From Thalassobacillus cyri (GTDB taxonomy: Bacteria > Bacillota > Bacilli > Bacillales > Halobacillaceae): DNA of 64,000 bases. The DNA is taken from NCBI RefSeq assembly GCF_900107755.1, contig NZ_FNQR01000003.1, forward strand, positions 124,001 to 188,000. The letters run 5' to 3'. A program made the translations under genes and the position numbers. Position 1 is the stretch's first letter; every line of letters begins with the position of its first letter. A model generated the notes under the pieces. The model was not told where the DNA came from. It made no database searches and worked only from the letters and a program-made list of their open reading frames with translations. Shown here piece by piece: positions 1-8,168 of this stretch.

Positions 1-304
1 CTGCTACCATTTTGGCATCCAGGTGGCAGGCTCCGTGCGTATTGATCTGCACCGCCTTTACATTGTGTTTCGCAATACGGGCCGCATCTAAGTCAGTTGC
101 CACATCCCCTTCAATCACTCCGATATTCATGAAAGTTTTCAAATGCTCGATTGTTTTTTCCAGGACAGAGGTTTTCCCTGAACCTGGGCTGCTGATCAAA
201 TTAATCGTGAAGATATTTTCATCATAAAAACGGGTACGATTCTGCTCTGCATATGTCTTATTGGTTTGGAGCACATCCTGTTTCATGGGGATATGTTTAG
301 TCAC
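1..304 (-). CDS. hypB: HypB, nickel-insertion GTPase (partial, runs off left edge)
   Basis: Translating the minus strand gives the N-terminal ~100 residues of HypB, the GTPase that helps load nickel into [NiFe]-hydrogenase and, in some bacteria, urease. The P-loop reads SSPGSGKTS, followed by GVIEGDVATDLDAARI and INTHGACHLD, all typical of the family. I place the start at a GTG (304-302) because AAGGAGAGG lies six bases upstream; this GTG overlaps the hypA stop by eight bases, which suggests translational coupling. An in-frame ATG at 286 is the alternative start. The C-terminus lies outside the window, so the nickel enzyme served cannot be seen. Confidence 0.9.
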   Translation of the reverse strand, partial: MTKHIPMKQDVLQTNKTYAEQNRTRFYDENIFTINLISSPGSGKTSVLEKTIEHLKTFMNIGVIEGDVATDLDAARIAKHNVKAVQINTHGACHLDAKMVA

Positions 305-548
305 TTGCTTCCTCTCCTTCAATATAATCGATATAAAAATCATTTCCTTCGACAATCTCCCATTTCAGCTCTGCTTCAGCTGCCGGTTCCTTCCGCAGCG
401 TATCAAAGGCAAACTGCAGCGCCTCAGGCATGACCATCATCTGGTTACCAATCGTTAATTTGATCGTCGTAACCTTATCCATTCCTTCCTGTCTTGATGC
501 TTGTTCCACATGTACTAACACTTCATAGATCAGACTAACTTCATGCAT
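297..548 (-). CDS. hypA: HypA-like nickel-insertion protein lacking the zinc ribbon
   Basis: An 83-residue protein starting MHEVSL, so the nickel-binding His2 of HypA is kept. AGGTGAG lies just upstream of this ATG at 548; the longer GTG start at 557 falls inside that ribosome site. The N-terminal domain matches HypA well (PEALQFAFDTLRKEP). HypA is normally about 113 residues with a zinc ribbon of two CxxC pairs between the two halves of its C-terminal region. Here that stretch is missing cleanly: the chain goes from AEAELKWEI straight to VEGNDFYIDYIEGEE, which resembles the usual C-terminal strand. There is no cysteine in the protein. It is the first gene of hypA-hypB. Nickel delivery is inferred from family and neighbour. 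Confidence 0.85.
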   Translation of the reverse strand: MHEVSLIYEVLVHVEQASRQEGMDKVTTIKLTIGNQMMVMPEALQFAFDTLRKEPAAEAELKWEIVEGNDFYIDYIEGEEASD

Positions 549-557
549 TGCGCTCAC

Positions 558-848
558 CTATTTCATCCATAGTACATCGTATGTAAAATTAAAAAATATT
601 ATCACTTGCATACATTCCTGCAAATAAAAAAGGCAAGCACGTTTACTGGCTTCTAAACTTCTGGAATGGATATTACGGTTTACCGGACGACGAACAATAT
701 CCACTTATTTTATGCTTGTAAAGCTATTCTATGGGAGGCGGTTAAGGCTGGTGTACCTAGATTAAATCCTACTTAAGGTGCAGTGTGCGAGAACTGTAAG
801 CAGGGTAAACAAATGCTAGACTGATAGATAAGGAAAGGGGAGTTATAA
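558..848. other. Intergenic region between hypA and the YhfP-like gene
   Basis: About 290 bases with no open frame I would support. It contains a perfect 8-bp inverted repeat (TGGATATT at about 665 with AATATCCA at about 695) enclosing a smaller CGGTTTACCG hairpin. I do not recognise a known riboswitch and see no T-tract after it. It must hold the divergent promoters for hypA and the reductase. Confidence 0.35.
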
Positions 849-1835
849 ATGACATTCAAAGCTTTTCGAGTCAACCAGCAAGAAGAAGAATTTTCATCAG
901 GCATAGAAGAACTGGAACTGGAGGATTTATCTGAAGGCGACGTAGTAATCAAAGTTCATTATTCTAGTGTCAACTATAAGGATGCAATGGCGAGTGTGAA
1001 AAATAGTAAAATTGCACAGAAATATCCGTTGACGCCAGGAATCGACCTTTCCGGTGAGGTAGTCGAGTCCCATTCAGAACAATTCCGTGAAGGGGACAAA
1101 GTGATTGCAACCAGTTATGACATCGGAGTTGCCAAGGATGGCGGCTACAGTGAATACGCCCGAATTCCATCAGAATGGATTGTTGAACTGCCAGAAGGGC
1201 TGACGCTTGAGGAATCGATGATCTACGGCACAGCAGGGTTCACGGCTGCGTTATCCGTCCACCGACTGGAGGAAGCGGGAATCAGGCCGGAGGATGGCGC
1301 CATACTTGTCACTGGTGCGACCGGCGGGGTTGGCAGTATGGCTATCGCGATGCTGGCTAAACTCGGTTATTGCGTGGTGGCCAGTACCGGAAAAGAAAGC
1401 GAACATAGTTATTTAAAAGAACTAGGGGCAAAAGAGGTCATCTCCCGGGAAGCTGTCTATAGTGGCAAAATCAAGCCATTGGACAAACAGCTTTGGGCCG
1501 GAGCAGTCGATGCCACCGGTGGCAATAACCTGGCTGCCATCTTAAGTAAGCTCCAATACAGCGGTGCAGTTGCTGTCAGCGGCCTGACAGCTGGAACGGA
1601 CGTACCGACAACTGTCTTCCCGTTCATCTTACGTGGGGTCAGCCTGCTTGGCGTCGATTCCGTCCAATGCCCAATGACGATTCGCAGGCAAATCTGGAAC
1701 CGTATGGCGACTGATTTGAAACCAGAAGGACTATTTGAGCAAATGAAAAATGAAGTAACCTTAGAAGAGTTGCCAGAAACGATCCATACTCTCCTGGAAG
1801 GAAAAGCCCGTGGAAGGAACATCGTAAAGTTATAA
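849..1835 (+). CDS. YhfP/AcuI-type NADPH-dependent quinone/acrylyl-CoA reductase
   Basis: A 328-residue zinc-independent medium-chain dehydrogenase. It has the N-terminal GroES-like domain (SSVNYKDAMA, TPGIDLSGEV) and a Rossmann nucleotide-binding motif (VTGATGGVGSMAIAML, about residues 150-165). It closely resembles Bacillus YhfP and the AcuI/YhdH group of NADPH-dependent reductases of quinones or alpha,beta-unsaturated carbonyl or acyl-CoA compounds; the substrate cannot be told from sequence. GGAAAGGGGAG precedes the ATG. It stands alone between hypA (divergent) and the M14 peptidase (convergent) and ends at a strong bidirectional terminator. Confidence 0.88.
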   Translation: MTFKAFRVNQQEEEFSSGIEELELEDLSEGDVVIKVHYSSVNYKDAMASVKNSKIAQKYPLTPGIDLSGEVVESHSEQFREGDKVIATSYDIGVAKDGGYSEYARIPSEWIVELPEGLTLEESMIYGTAGFTAALSVHRLEEAGIRPEDGAILVTGATGGVGSMAIAMLAKLGYCVVASTGKESEHSYLKELGAKEVISREAVYSGKIKPLDKQLWAGAVDATGGNNLAAILSKLQYSGAVAVSGLTAGTDVPTTVFPFILRGVSLLGVDSVQCPMTIRRQIWNRMATDLKPEGLFEQMKNEVTLEELPETIHTLLEGKARGRNIVKL

Positions 1836-1847
1836 CCAATAAAATCA

Positions 1848-1880
1848 GAGCGCCTGCAATTAATGCAGGCGCTCTCTTTA
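1848..1880. terminator. Bidirectional intrinsic terminator
   Basis: An 11-bp perfect stem (GAGCGCCTGCA, loop ATTAA, TGCAGGCGCTC) between the convergent reductase and M14 peptidase genes, with T-rich flanks on both strands. Confidence 0.85.
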
Positions 1881-1881
1881 A

Positions 1882-2925
1882 TTATTCTTCTCCATGATAA
1901 TAGCTTTGTGTTAACGTATCCCAGAAAGATGTATCGGCATCTTCAATCGAGTCATCAGCGATCGCTTTCAAAGCCGCCTTCATCGTTACTACGCCCTGCT
2001 GGATCAGGTAGCCGTTACTTTTTTGGCCTAATACATAGTCTTCACGATAATGATCGGCCATCCCTCGCATTTCAAATAACAAAGTAGAAATACCATACTC
2101 ATTCGCCAGCCCATTTCGACTGATGGTGTTGGCAGTTCCGCCAGGATACTTGGATAATGTACCATATCCTTTCGATTCTACCGCATCATAGACAACTGCA
2201 CCAAGCTTCTTAGAGCCTTCCAAAACCTCAGAATCGACCGTTTCATTGGTTGGGTAAAGAATGGAGCCTGAAACTAGTGGTCCGTCTTCACCTTTGGTCA
2301 CCTGTGTTCCTTGATGATGAAGGTCGATCATGTAGTCCGGGCTGTATTTTTGCAGGACATTTTCATGCAAAGCTTTTGTTTCCGGCTGCTCACGGTCAAC
2401 ATGATCACGGTTCAGATCTACACCATTTGCGTTGTAGCGGGTATGTGTACCGGAGACATAATCATCGAGTGGGAAGTTAACATCTCCTTCTGCCCCATCG
2501 ACATTCAGCCGCGGTGCTATCAAAACATTGACATTCTCAAGGATATTTTGGACTTCCTTGCTATTTGTGCTTAAGTATTGGATCATTTTCAAGGCAGCTT
2601 CTGTGGTCAATGTTTCGTTCCCATGCTGCTGGGTCAAAAACAAAATCGTTGGATTTTCTTCATTTTCCCCAAATTTTGCAAGATACAAGTCCCTATCTTT
2701 TACGGACTGCCCATATACTTCTAAAGTCAGGTTTTCGGACTGTTGATCGACCCTTTCAAGAAGCTTTACCATTTCGCTATAGGAATGCAACCGTTCATTC
2801 TGAATCGTTTCATTACCATTGTAGTTCGGTCCATCCGCACTTACAGAGTTTACACCTGTTCCTAACACTACTCCAGAACTGAGCAGTACTCCAGATAATG
2901 CGATATTCAATGCTTTTCTTTTCAA
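1882..2925 (-). CDS. Secreted M14-family zinc carboxypeptidase
   Basis: A 347-residue protein with a clear Sec signal peptide (MKRKALNIALSGVLLSSGVVLGTGVNSVSA). The mature part is an M14 metallopeptidase. The zinc motif HxxE is in QQHGNET (about residue 100), NRDH lies in GVDLNRDHVD, and the third zinc ligand is probably in MIDLHHQGT. A late FEMRG segment probably holds the catalytic glutamate. It should act outside the cell as a carboxypeptidase or peptide/amide hydrolase. It is monocistronic and shares the 1848-1880 terminator with the convergent gene. Substrate specificity is not visible. Confidence 0.85.
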   Translation of the reverse strand: MKRKALNIALSGVLLSSGVVLGTGVNSVSADGPNYNGNETIQNERLHSYSEMVKLLERVDQQSENLTLEVYGQSVKDRDLYLAKFGENEENPTILFLTQQHGNETLTTEAALKMIQYLSTNSKEVQNILENVNVLIAPRLNVDGAEGDVNFPLDDYVSGTHTRYNANGVDLNRDHVDREQPETKALHENVLQKYSPDYMIDLHHQGTQVTKGEDGPLVSGSILYPTNETVDSEVLEGSKKLGAVVYDAVESKGYGTLSKYPGGTANTISRNGLANEYGISTLLFEMRGMADHYREDYVLGQKSNGYLIQQGVVTMKAALKAIADDSIEDADTSFWDTLTQSYYHGEE

Positions 2926-3087
2926 GATCCATCCATCCTTTCGTCATTTTATTCGGGGTTCCTTGTGACCTTTCTAGACGGTTTTCGGGGAATCCTGTCA
3001 AAAAAACTAAAGTCAGGAACATCGCCCTAACAAAAAGATGCCTTGGACCTATACGTTTTACATACAACTCCCAAAAATACTATTCAA

Positions 3088-3119
3088 TAAGAAAACAGAC
3101 CCTCATGTGAAGGTCTGCT
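3088..3119 (-). terminator. Terminator of the ydaT-like gene
   Basis: GCAGACC ... GGTCTGT hairpin followed by TTTTC on the minus strand, just past the stop at 3124. Confidence 0.7.
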
Positions 3120-3123
3120 TACC

Positions 3124-3594
3124 TTATTTATTGCTATTCTCATAACTGTGTTCGTTCTGGACGTCACCGTTTTTCTTATGGATGACTGCTTTTGTTCCTT
3201 TATTTTCAGCAATTTCTTTAGCGCGCTTGATCGCTTCGTCTTTATTATCGAATACCTGGTCTGGCTTTTTGGCGCCTTTCGCCTGGACAGCCCAGCCGTC
3301 ATCATGTGCGACAACATGCTCGCCACGGTTCAATAATTCAGGCCGATTGTCATATTGTTTATCTTCTTCGTCACGTTCCTTCAACTCTTTATCGTCGGCG
3401 TCCTTCATTTCGTTGATTTCTTTTTTGGAAGCATTATCATACCATTCCTTCGCCTGACTGGTAGCAATAGGGATCGCACGGTTTTCATCATAACCTTCAT
3501 CTACCATAGCATTCGCAATATCAATTGCTTTATTCCTCACAGCAGTGTTCAAGTTTTTTAATGAGCTTGGATAATCCTTCTTATCCCAAGGCAT
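3124..3594 (-). CDS. YdaT-like DUF2188 stress protein
   Basis: A 156-residue hydrophilic protein that closely matches Bacillus subtilis YdaT. The N-terminal half, MPWDKKDYPSSLKNLNTAVR ... EGYDENRAIPIATSQAKEW, is the short conserved domain found alone in many Bacillaceae. The C-terminal half (about 95-150, HVVAHDDGWAVQAKGAKK ... AKEIAENKGTKAVIHKKNGDVQ) is a DUF2188 domain. I chose the ATG at 3594 because GGAGGTGA lies just upstream and MPW is the conserved start; the open frame runs further upstream without a ribosome site. YdaT is part of the general stress regulon in B. subtilis; regulation here is inferred. Molecular function is unknown. Confidence 0.85.
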   Translation of the reverse strand: MPWDKKDYPSSLKNLNTAVRNKAIDIANAMVDEGYDENRAIPIATSQAKEWYDNASKKEINEMKDADDKELKERDEEDKQYDNRPELLNRGEHVVAHDDGWAVQAKGAKKPDQVFDNKDEAIKRAKEIAENKGTKAVIHKKNGDVQNEHSYENSNK

Positions 3595-3738
3595 TATGCT
3601 CACCTCCACGTCATATTTGTTTATTATGTTCCGCGTTGGCTGCATTTATAAACATCGCTGCCTGTTTTAGGAAGGTATACGTTTATTACAACATATGAAT
3701 ACTACTTGTGTACCACAAATTTAAAAGGAGTGTTTCCA

Positions 3739-4251
3739 ATGGGTATATTAACAGGCGATCCTAAAGAACAGCCCCTTCATTACGGGGAAGTGTTTGGAAT
3801 GTGGTCCTATTTGACAGTTGCAAAAGGTAATTACACACGTTATCAAACGTTTATGAACCATACTGGTGATAAAGAATTGATGAAGTTGCTTGAGGAGCTA
3901 ATCGAAGGCATCAAGCATGAATCAGAAAGCATTGAGGAAATTTTAAAAACCAATGGAATCGCATTGCCTCCATCAGCTCCAGAACGCTCAAATGCGACAC
4001 TTGAGGATATCCCTGTAGGTGCCCGGTTCAATGACCCCGAAATCAGCGCCCAAGTTTCAGCCGATTTAGCAGCAGGACTGGTTTCATGCAGTACCGTCAT
4101 GGGACAGTGCACAAGGGAAGATGTCGCTATGATGTTTGGACAGTTCCACATGAATAAAGCCCAGGCAGCTGCAAAAGCACTTCGACTCAATAAAGAAAAA
4201 GGCTGGTTAGTGACACCGCCAATGCACACCAAAGTACCAGAACCTGTTTAA
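3739..4251 (+). CDS. DUF3231 family protein
   Basis: A 170-residue protein of the DUF3231 family, found in Bacillaceae. Members look like helical, ferritin-like proteins and some are spore-associated; no reaction is known. Conserved features include QPLHYGEVFGMWSYL near the N-terminus and histidine/glutamate-rich helices (GIKHESESIEEIL, FHMNKAQAAAKAL). AAAGGAG lies upstream of the ATG at 3739; the earlier in-frame start at 3706 has no ribosome site. This is about half the length of two-domain family members, so it carries one repeat. It ends at its own terminator. Confidence 0.75.
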   Translation: MGILTGDPKEQPLHYGEVFGMWSYLTVAKGNYTRYQTFMNHTGDKELMKLLEELIEGIKHESESIEEILKTNGIALPPSAPERSNATLEDIPVGARFNDPEISAQVSADLAAGLVSCSTVMGQCTREDVAMMFGQFHMNKAQAAAKALRLNKEKGWLVTPPMHTKVPEPV

Positions 4252-4258
4252 CCAGCAA

Positions 4259-4298
4259 AGGCAGACCACTTAAGATAAATGGTCTGCCTAATTTTTTT
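4259..4298 (+). terminator. Terminator of the DUF3231 gene
   Basis: AGGCAGACCA ... TGGTCTGCCT, a 10-bp perfect stem followed by AATTTTTTT. Confidence 0.85.
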
Positions 4299-4371
4299 CA
4301 AAAAATGATTGCATAATATTCAAAATTCCTGTATGTTGGAAATTAAATCAATTGAATATTCACTATTCTTA

Positions 4372-4533
4372 TGAAGAGAAGCTGAGGGAACTGGACCGAC
4401 GAAGCTTCAGCAACCTGCCGAATTACGGTGAGGTGCTACATCCAGCGAACGGCTAAGCCGTTTGAAAAATAAGAAGAAGTGGCTAATTTACGGATAAATC
4501 AGCTCTTCTTCTCGAGAGCTGATTTTTTTATTT
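4372..4533 (+). promoter_or_regulatory. SAM-I (S-box) riboswitch with terminator
   Basis: The sequence contains the S-box landmarks in order: AGAGAAGCTGAGGGAACTGG, GAAGCTTCAGCAACCTGCC, GGTGCTACATCCAGC and the closing AATAAGAAGA. An expression platform follows with an 11-bp stem (4496-4506 with 4515-4525) and a run of seven T. SAM binding is expected to favour the terminator and shut off metI 20 bases downstream, the known behaviour of this class in Bacillales. Confidence 0.97.
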
Positions 4534-4554
4534 TACGATAAAGGAGACGGAATC

Positions 4555-5667
4555 ATGGGGACATATCATCTTGATACGACATTAGCACAAACAGGAAACC
4601 GCAGCGAAACTACAACAGGAGCGGTGAACCCTCCCGTATATTTTTCTACTGCTTATCGCCATGAAGGTATAGGAAAATCAACCGGATACGATTATTCGCG
4701 AACCGGGAATCCTACCAGGGACTTATTAGAACAGGCTATCGCTGATTTAGAAAACGGGTCTGGAGGTCTTGCTTTCAGCTCGGGGATGGCCGCCATCCAG
4801 GCTACTTTCTCCATTTTTGAACCGGGAGATGAATTCATCGTTACAAAAGATGTTTACGGAGGCTCCTATCGTATTTTTGAAACTCATTTTAAAAAATTCG
4901 GCTTGCAATTCTGTTATGTAAATAGCTCGGATCCAGCAGATTTTGAACAAGCTATTACCGAACGCACCAAAGGATTATTTATCGAAACACCGACCAATCC
5001 GTTGATGACCCAGGTTAATATTGAATCACTTGCTCAGATTGCCCAACGAAATGGGATTGTATTAATTGTGGACAATACGTTTTACACCCCATATTTGCAG
5101 AGGCCTCTTGAACAAGGAGCAGATATTGTCATTCACAGTGGAACCAAATATTTAGGCGGTCATAATGATGTCCTGGCAGGGCTAGTCGTTGCCAAGGATG
5201 AGAAATATTTAGAAGAGCTTCGTCTGGAGCAAAATTCTTCCGGAGCGGTGCTATCTCCTTTTGACAGCTGGTTATTGATGAGAGGCCTTAAAACTTTAGG
5301 CCTGCGTATGCGTCAACACGAGGAAAACGCTAAACGAATGGTCGAATTTCTCGAACGCAGTGCTTTTATCCATGGTGTCCTTTATCCCGGGCAGGGAGGC
5401 ATGGTTTCTTTTCGCGTAAAAAAAGAAAGTTCTGTCCCCCATCTTCTTGAGCAATTGAAGCTCATCACTTTCGCGGAAAGCCTGGGCGGTACAGAGACAT
5501 TCATAACCTATCCAGCTACCCAGACCCATTACGATATTCCAGAAGAAGTCCGCAGCAGTTACGGAGTCTGTAACCGGCTGCTTCGTATGTCTGTAGGTAT
5601 TGAAAATATAGAAGACCTATTACAGGATTTACAACAGGCATTAGAAGCTTCCCACCAGCAAGCCTGA
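4555..5667 (+). CDS. metI: Cystathionine gamma-synthase / O-acetylhomoserine (thiol)-lyase
   Basis: A 370-residue PLP enzyme of the Cys/Met metabolism family that makes cystathionine, or homocysteine, from an O-acylhomoserine. It resembles B. subtilis MetI along its whole length (TAYRHEGIGKSTGYDYSRTGNPTR, LAFSSGMAAIQ, FIETPTNPLM, SLGGTETFITYPATQTH). The PLP lysine is in IHSGTKYLGGH, about residue 197. AAAGGAG precedes the ATG. In B. subtilis metI is followed by metC; here it stands alone and is followed by repeats. The S-box upstream makes regulation by SAM very likely and supports the methionine role, in contrast with the second family member at 49962. Confidence 0.95.
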   Translation: MGTYHLDTTLAQTGNRSETTTGAVNPPVYFSTAYRHEGIGKSTGYDYSRTGNPTRDLLEQAIADLENGSGGLAFSSGMAAIQATFSIFEPGDEFIVTKDVYGGSYRIFETHFKKFGLQFCYVNSSDPADFEQAITERTKGLFIETPTNPLMTQVNIESLAQIAQRNGIVLIVDNTFYTPYLQRPLEQGADIVIHSGTKYLGGHNDVLAGLVVAKDEKYLEELRLEQNSSGAVLSPFDSWLLMRGLKTLGLRMRQHEENAKRMVEFLERSAFIHGVLYPGQGGMVSFRVKKESSVPHLLEQLKLITFAESLGGTETFITYPATQTHYDIPEEVRSSYGVCNRLLRMSVGIENIEDLLQDLQQALEASHQQA

Positions 5668-5774
5668 ATTTAAGTGGATCGCCCATTTTTACGAATTGAT
5701 ATGGCTCTGTTAAACGTTGTTGTTGATTTTTCATATAAGGCTTATTCAATTAAAGAGCCGTAAAGTCGAAGACT

Positions 5775-5950
5775 TGATTTCGAGATATTGTTTGGGGAGG
5801 TTAGGGGCGTTGGGGAAGGATTCGCTTTCCGCGGGGAAGACGGCAAGGCCTCCTCCAGCTAAAGCTCTGCGGGGTCTTGCCAGTCTATCCTTTCCCGCAG
5901 GAGTCTCACCCTTCCCCCACGCCCCTTGCCGAATAAGCATATCGAAATCA
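5775..5950 (+). repeat. Long hairpin repeat, copy A
   Basis: A ~175-base imperfect palindrome. The outer stem TGATTTCG / CGAAATCA and the main arm GGGGCGTTGGGGAAGG / CCTTCCCCCACGCCCC enclose a core with CTTTCCGCGGGG, CCTCCTC, CGGGGTCT and CCCGCAGGAGTCT. The same core, in the same order, occurs in copies B and D and in shortened form in C. Similar sequences are, from general memory, common in Bacillaceae genomes. Confidence 0.8.
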
Positions 5951-6070
5951 CCTTGAATGTACTATTTAATTTCGAGAAGATTCCCTGCTCTAATGCCGAA
6001 TTGATTGTATTTTCTGCTTCAAATACACATCATTTTTTTAGAGGAGTCTCGAGATTATAATCCTTGCATA

Positions 6071-6246
6071 GTGGCTGGGAAAACGGCGAGAATCCTCGAA
6101 AATGCTATGCGTTTTCTTCGTGCGGTGATTATTTAAGATGCAAATTCAAAGTCCTGTGGGATGAACATGAGCGGTGAGATCCCGTAAGGTGAAGCCTGAG
6201 GAAGCTCACCTCATACCTACGGAAAGCGATCCGTTTTTCCAGCCAC
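6071..6246 (-). repeat. Long hairpin repeat, copy B (inverted)
   Basis: Same architecture as copy A in the opposite orientation. The arms GTGGCTGGGAAAACGG and CCGTTTTTCCAGCCAC pair over 16 positions with one G-U, but their sequence is unlike the arms of copy A. The reverse-complement core reads CTTTCCGTAGG ... CCTCAGGCTTC ... GGGATCTCACC ... CCCACAGGACT. Confidence 0.75.
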
Positions 6247-6316
6247 CATCATTGCAACCTAAAGTCTTGAAATTGAGCCTTCAATTAAAGGGAGCTTAAC
6301 TGTAAGAACGACACTA

Positions 6317-6350
6317 ATATAAAAAAGAACAGCAACGAAATGCTGTTCTT
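6317..6350 (-). terminator. Terminator of the permease gene
   Basis: AAGAACAGCA ... TGCTGTTCTT, a 10-bp stem with a six-base T-run on the minus strand. Confidence 0.85.
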
Positions 6351-6362
6351 CTTTATATTAAT

Positions 6363-7772
6363 TCACCATATGAACAAGGCGAGGGTGGTGGATATGATTA
6401 GCCCCATGATTACTGGGAAGAAGTTTTTGCGGACCAGTTCCATTACCGAAACGCCACAGAAACCGGCAACAGCTACCAGGGATGACCATGCAATCAATGT
6501 ACCTCCACCAACCCAAATCGAACCCATCTGCCCGATTGCTGCCAGTGTGGCAGGATCGACATTGCCTGAAGCAAGTGCTCCGGATAACGCACCTGTCAAG
6601 GGCAGCCCTGAAAAACCAGAACCATCCAGCCCGGTAATCATTCCAATAATCAAAATACCGAAGGCGGAAAGGACCATATTTTCAGGAATCACATTTTGTC
6701 CTGCCTGCACAAGGTCGAACAAAAATGCCGGACTAGCCTCTTCTCCTAATGACATAATGCTTCCGGCAAAATCTCCGCTTCCAAGGAAGAAAAAACCTGC
6801 TATCGGAATAACGGGACCCATCGCCTTAAATGCAAAAACAAAACCGTCTGTAATATGCTCGGAAATACGGTCCAGCGCTTTACTTTTTCCAAAAGCAAGA
6901 GTGGCGAAAGATAGCAATAATACGGCCACACCGCCAATGAAAGCAGCACCATCCCCTCCTTCAAAACCACCCATCCTGCCGCCACTGAATTTCGTGTAAG
7001 CCATATACAACATAACAAAGAGCATAGAAAGCGGCACAACAATAGCAAATACTTTTCCCCGGGAAGAGGAAGCAGCTGCTTTTGTATGGCCACCGGGAAG
7101 AGTATTCAATGCCTCTTCATTCTGTGGATCATTCGGCTTACGTATTTGTTTTCGAATCATCATATATGCGATGCCAATTGCAACAGCACCCGTAATTACC
7201 GATAGAAGCAGTGCTTTATCAGCGACTGCCGCTGTTTCTATACCAGCCGATTTGGCACTGAGCATTGGAGCCACCTGGATGACATAGTCAGAAGACAAGG
7301 CCATGCCTTGCCCGGATAAAGCGACAATCATCGCCGCTCCCATTACTGGAAGTCCTGCCCTTACGGCTGCGGGCACAAGCAGCGCACATATCAAAGGTAC
7401 AGCCGGTGTCGGCCAGAAAAATAACGAGATGACAAACGTTACAATAATCAGCATGACAAAGGCGATATGGCCATTTGTCATCACTTTTTGAATGGGTGCA
7501 ATCATTTGACGATCGGCACCTAAATCTTTTAATGCATGCAGTAAAGCGACCATGAATGTAATGATGAGGAAAATACTGAATAACTCTTTTGCAGCGGTCA
7601 AGTTTGCATTAAATACAGACGTGAACCCACTGACGAGACTGCCATTATACACCCATGCGACCAGAAAAGTACCGAGTAATGTCGGTAGAACAACTCCCTT
7701 TCTGAATATCATGGTAAAAATGACAGCGAGCGTCACAATTGCATAAACCCAATGAGCTGCAGTCAATACCAT
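6363..7772 (-). CDS. Multi-spanning membrane permease, substrate unassigned
   Basis: A 469-residue protein with about 12 hydrophobic segments and a polar central loop (about 225-250, KQIRKPNDPQNEEALNTLPGGHTKAAASSSRGK), the two-bundle layout of the ion-transporter superfamily (DctM, GntP, SLC13-like). Re-entrant-loop-like motifs FFWPTPAVPLICALLVPA and GLDGSGFSGLPLTGALSGAL occupy equivalent positions in the two halves. I cannot name the family with confidence. AAAGGAG lies eight bases before the ATG at 7772, which I prefer over the upstream in-frame start at 7817. The gene stands alone, with repeats on both sides. Confidence 0.65.
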   Translation of the reverse strand: MVLTAAHWVYAIVTLAVIFTMIFRKGVVLPTLLGTFLVAWVYNGSLVSGFTSVFNANLTAAKELFSIFLIITFMVALLHALKDLGADRQMIAPIQKVMTNGHIAFVMLIIVTFVISLFFWPTPAVPLICALLVPAAVRAGLPVMGAAMIVALSGQGMALSSDYVIQVAPMLSAKSAGIETAAVADKALLLSVITGAVAIGIAYMMIRKQIRKPNDPQNEEALNTLPGGHTKAAASSSRGKVFAIVVPLSMLFVMLYMAYTKFSGGRMGGFEGGDGAAFIGGVAVLLLSFATLAFGKSKALDRISEHITDGFVFAFKAMGPVIPIAGFFFLGSGDFAGSIMSLGEEASPAFLFDLVQAGQNVIPENMVLSAFGILIIGMITGLDGSGFSGLPLTGALSGALASGNVDPATLAAIGQMGSIWVGGGTLIAWSSLVAVAGFCGVSVMELVRKNFFPVIMGLIISTTLALFIW

Positions 7773-7868
7773 CTTGATGTCTCCTTTCGAGTCAATAACC
7801 CGATTTTGGAGTATCATATGTGCATATGCCTATAAGCGTGTGTGCCCTCCCAATTTTCGCTGGAGCCA

Positions 7869-8129
7869 AGAACAAAACCGCAAGCGCCTTGCTCACCCCC
7901 GACAAGCTTAAGCCAAGCCTCGTCGTGACGTTTTTTGTACTTTCATTCCAATTAAGTTTTATAAAGGTTTAAAGTATAAGTAAAACGAAGGCTTTCGCAA
8001 TAAACCATTGGCGATAAGCCGAGTTTTCCTAATCACAGAGAGGATTGACTTAAGACCTCGAGGGGATAGGCGCTGGAGCTGGATTCAGCCCACTACAAAA
8101 TGTTATCCACAATATCATTAAATTTTACT
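7869..8129 (+). repeat. Structured repeat, long copy 1
   Basis: About 260 bases nearly identical to 17890-18147. It starts AACAAAACCGCAAGCGCC, contains the T-run GTTTTTTGTACTTT, the inverted pair formed around TTTAAAGTATAAG, the segment GGCTTTCGC, a TTGGC-GATAA-GCCGA hairpin, and ends near GGCGCTGGAGCTGGATTC. A ~95-base inner part also occurs, on the opposite strand, at 10258-10360 and 42765-42865. Confidence 0.85.
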
Positions 8130-8135
8130 ACACAA

Positions 8136-8166
8136 TAAAAAGCACCCCGGATTCGGGATGCTTTTT
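8136..8166 (-). terminator. Terminator of the HD-GYP gene
   Basis: AAAAAGCACCCCG / CGGGATGCTTTTT stem just past the stop codon, T-rich on both strands. Confidence 0.8.
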
Positions 8167-8168
8167 AT

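Larger units (their letters stand above)
5668..6316. other. Intergenic region of about 650 bases filled with palindromic repeats
   Basis: No credible gene. The region starts with a short element bounded by GGCTCTGTTAAA (about 5703) and ATTAAAGAGCC (about 5757), then holds two copies of a long hairpin repeat in opposite orientations (listed separately), and ends at the terminator of the permease gene. Short open frames on both strands, rich in proline and glycine, are by-products of the repeat. Confidence 0.7.

Noticed and set aside
5717-5956. Open frames on both strands with Pro/Gly-rich products
   Set aside because: They lie wholly inside the long hairpin repeat, have no ribosome site and mirror each other on the two strands.
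6340-6999. A 219-residue plus-strand open frame
   Set aside because: It is antisense to the permease gene, has low-complexity Pro/Ala/Ser composition and no ribosome site.
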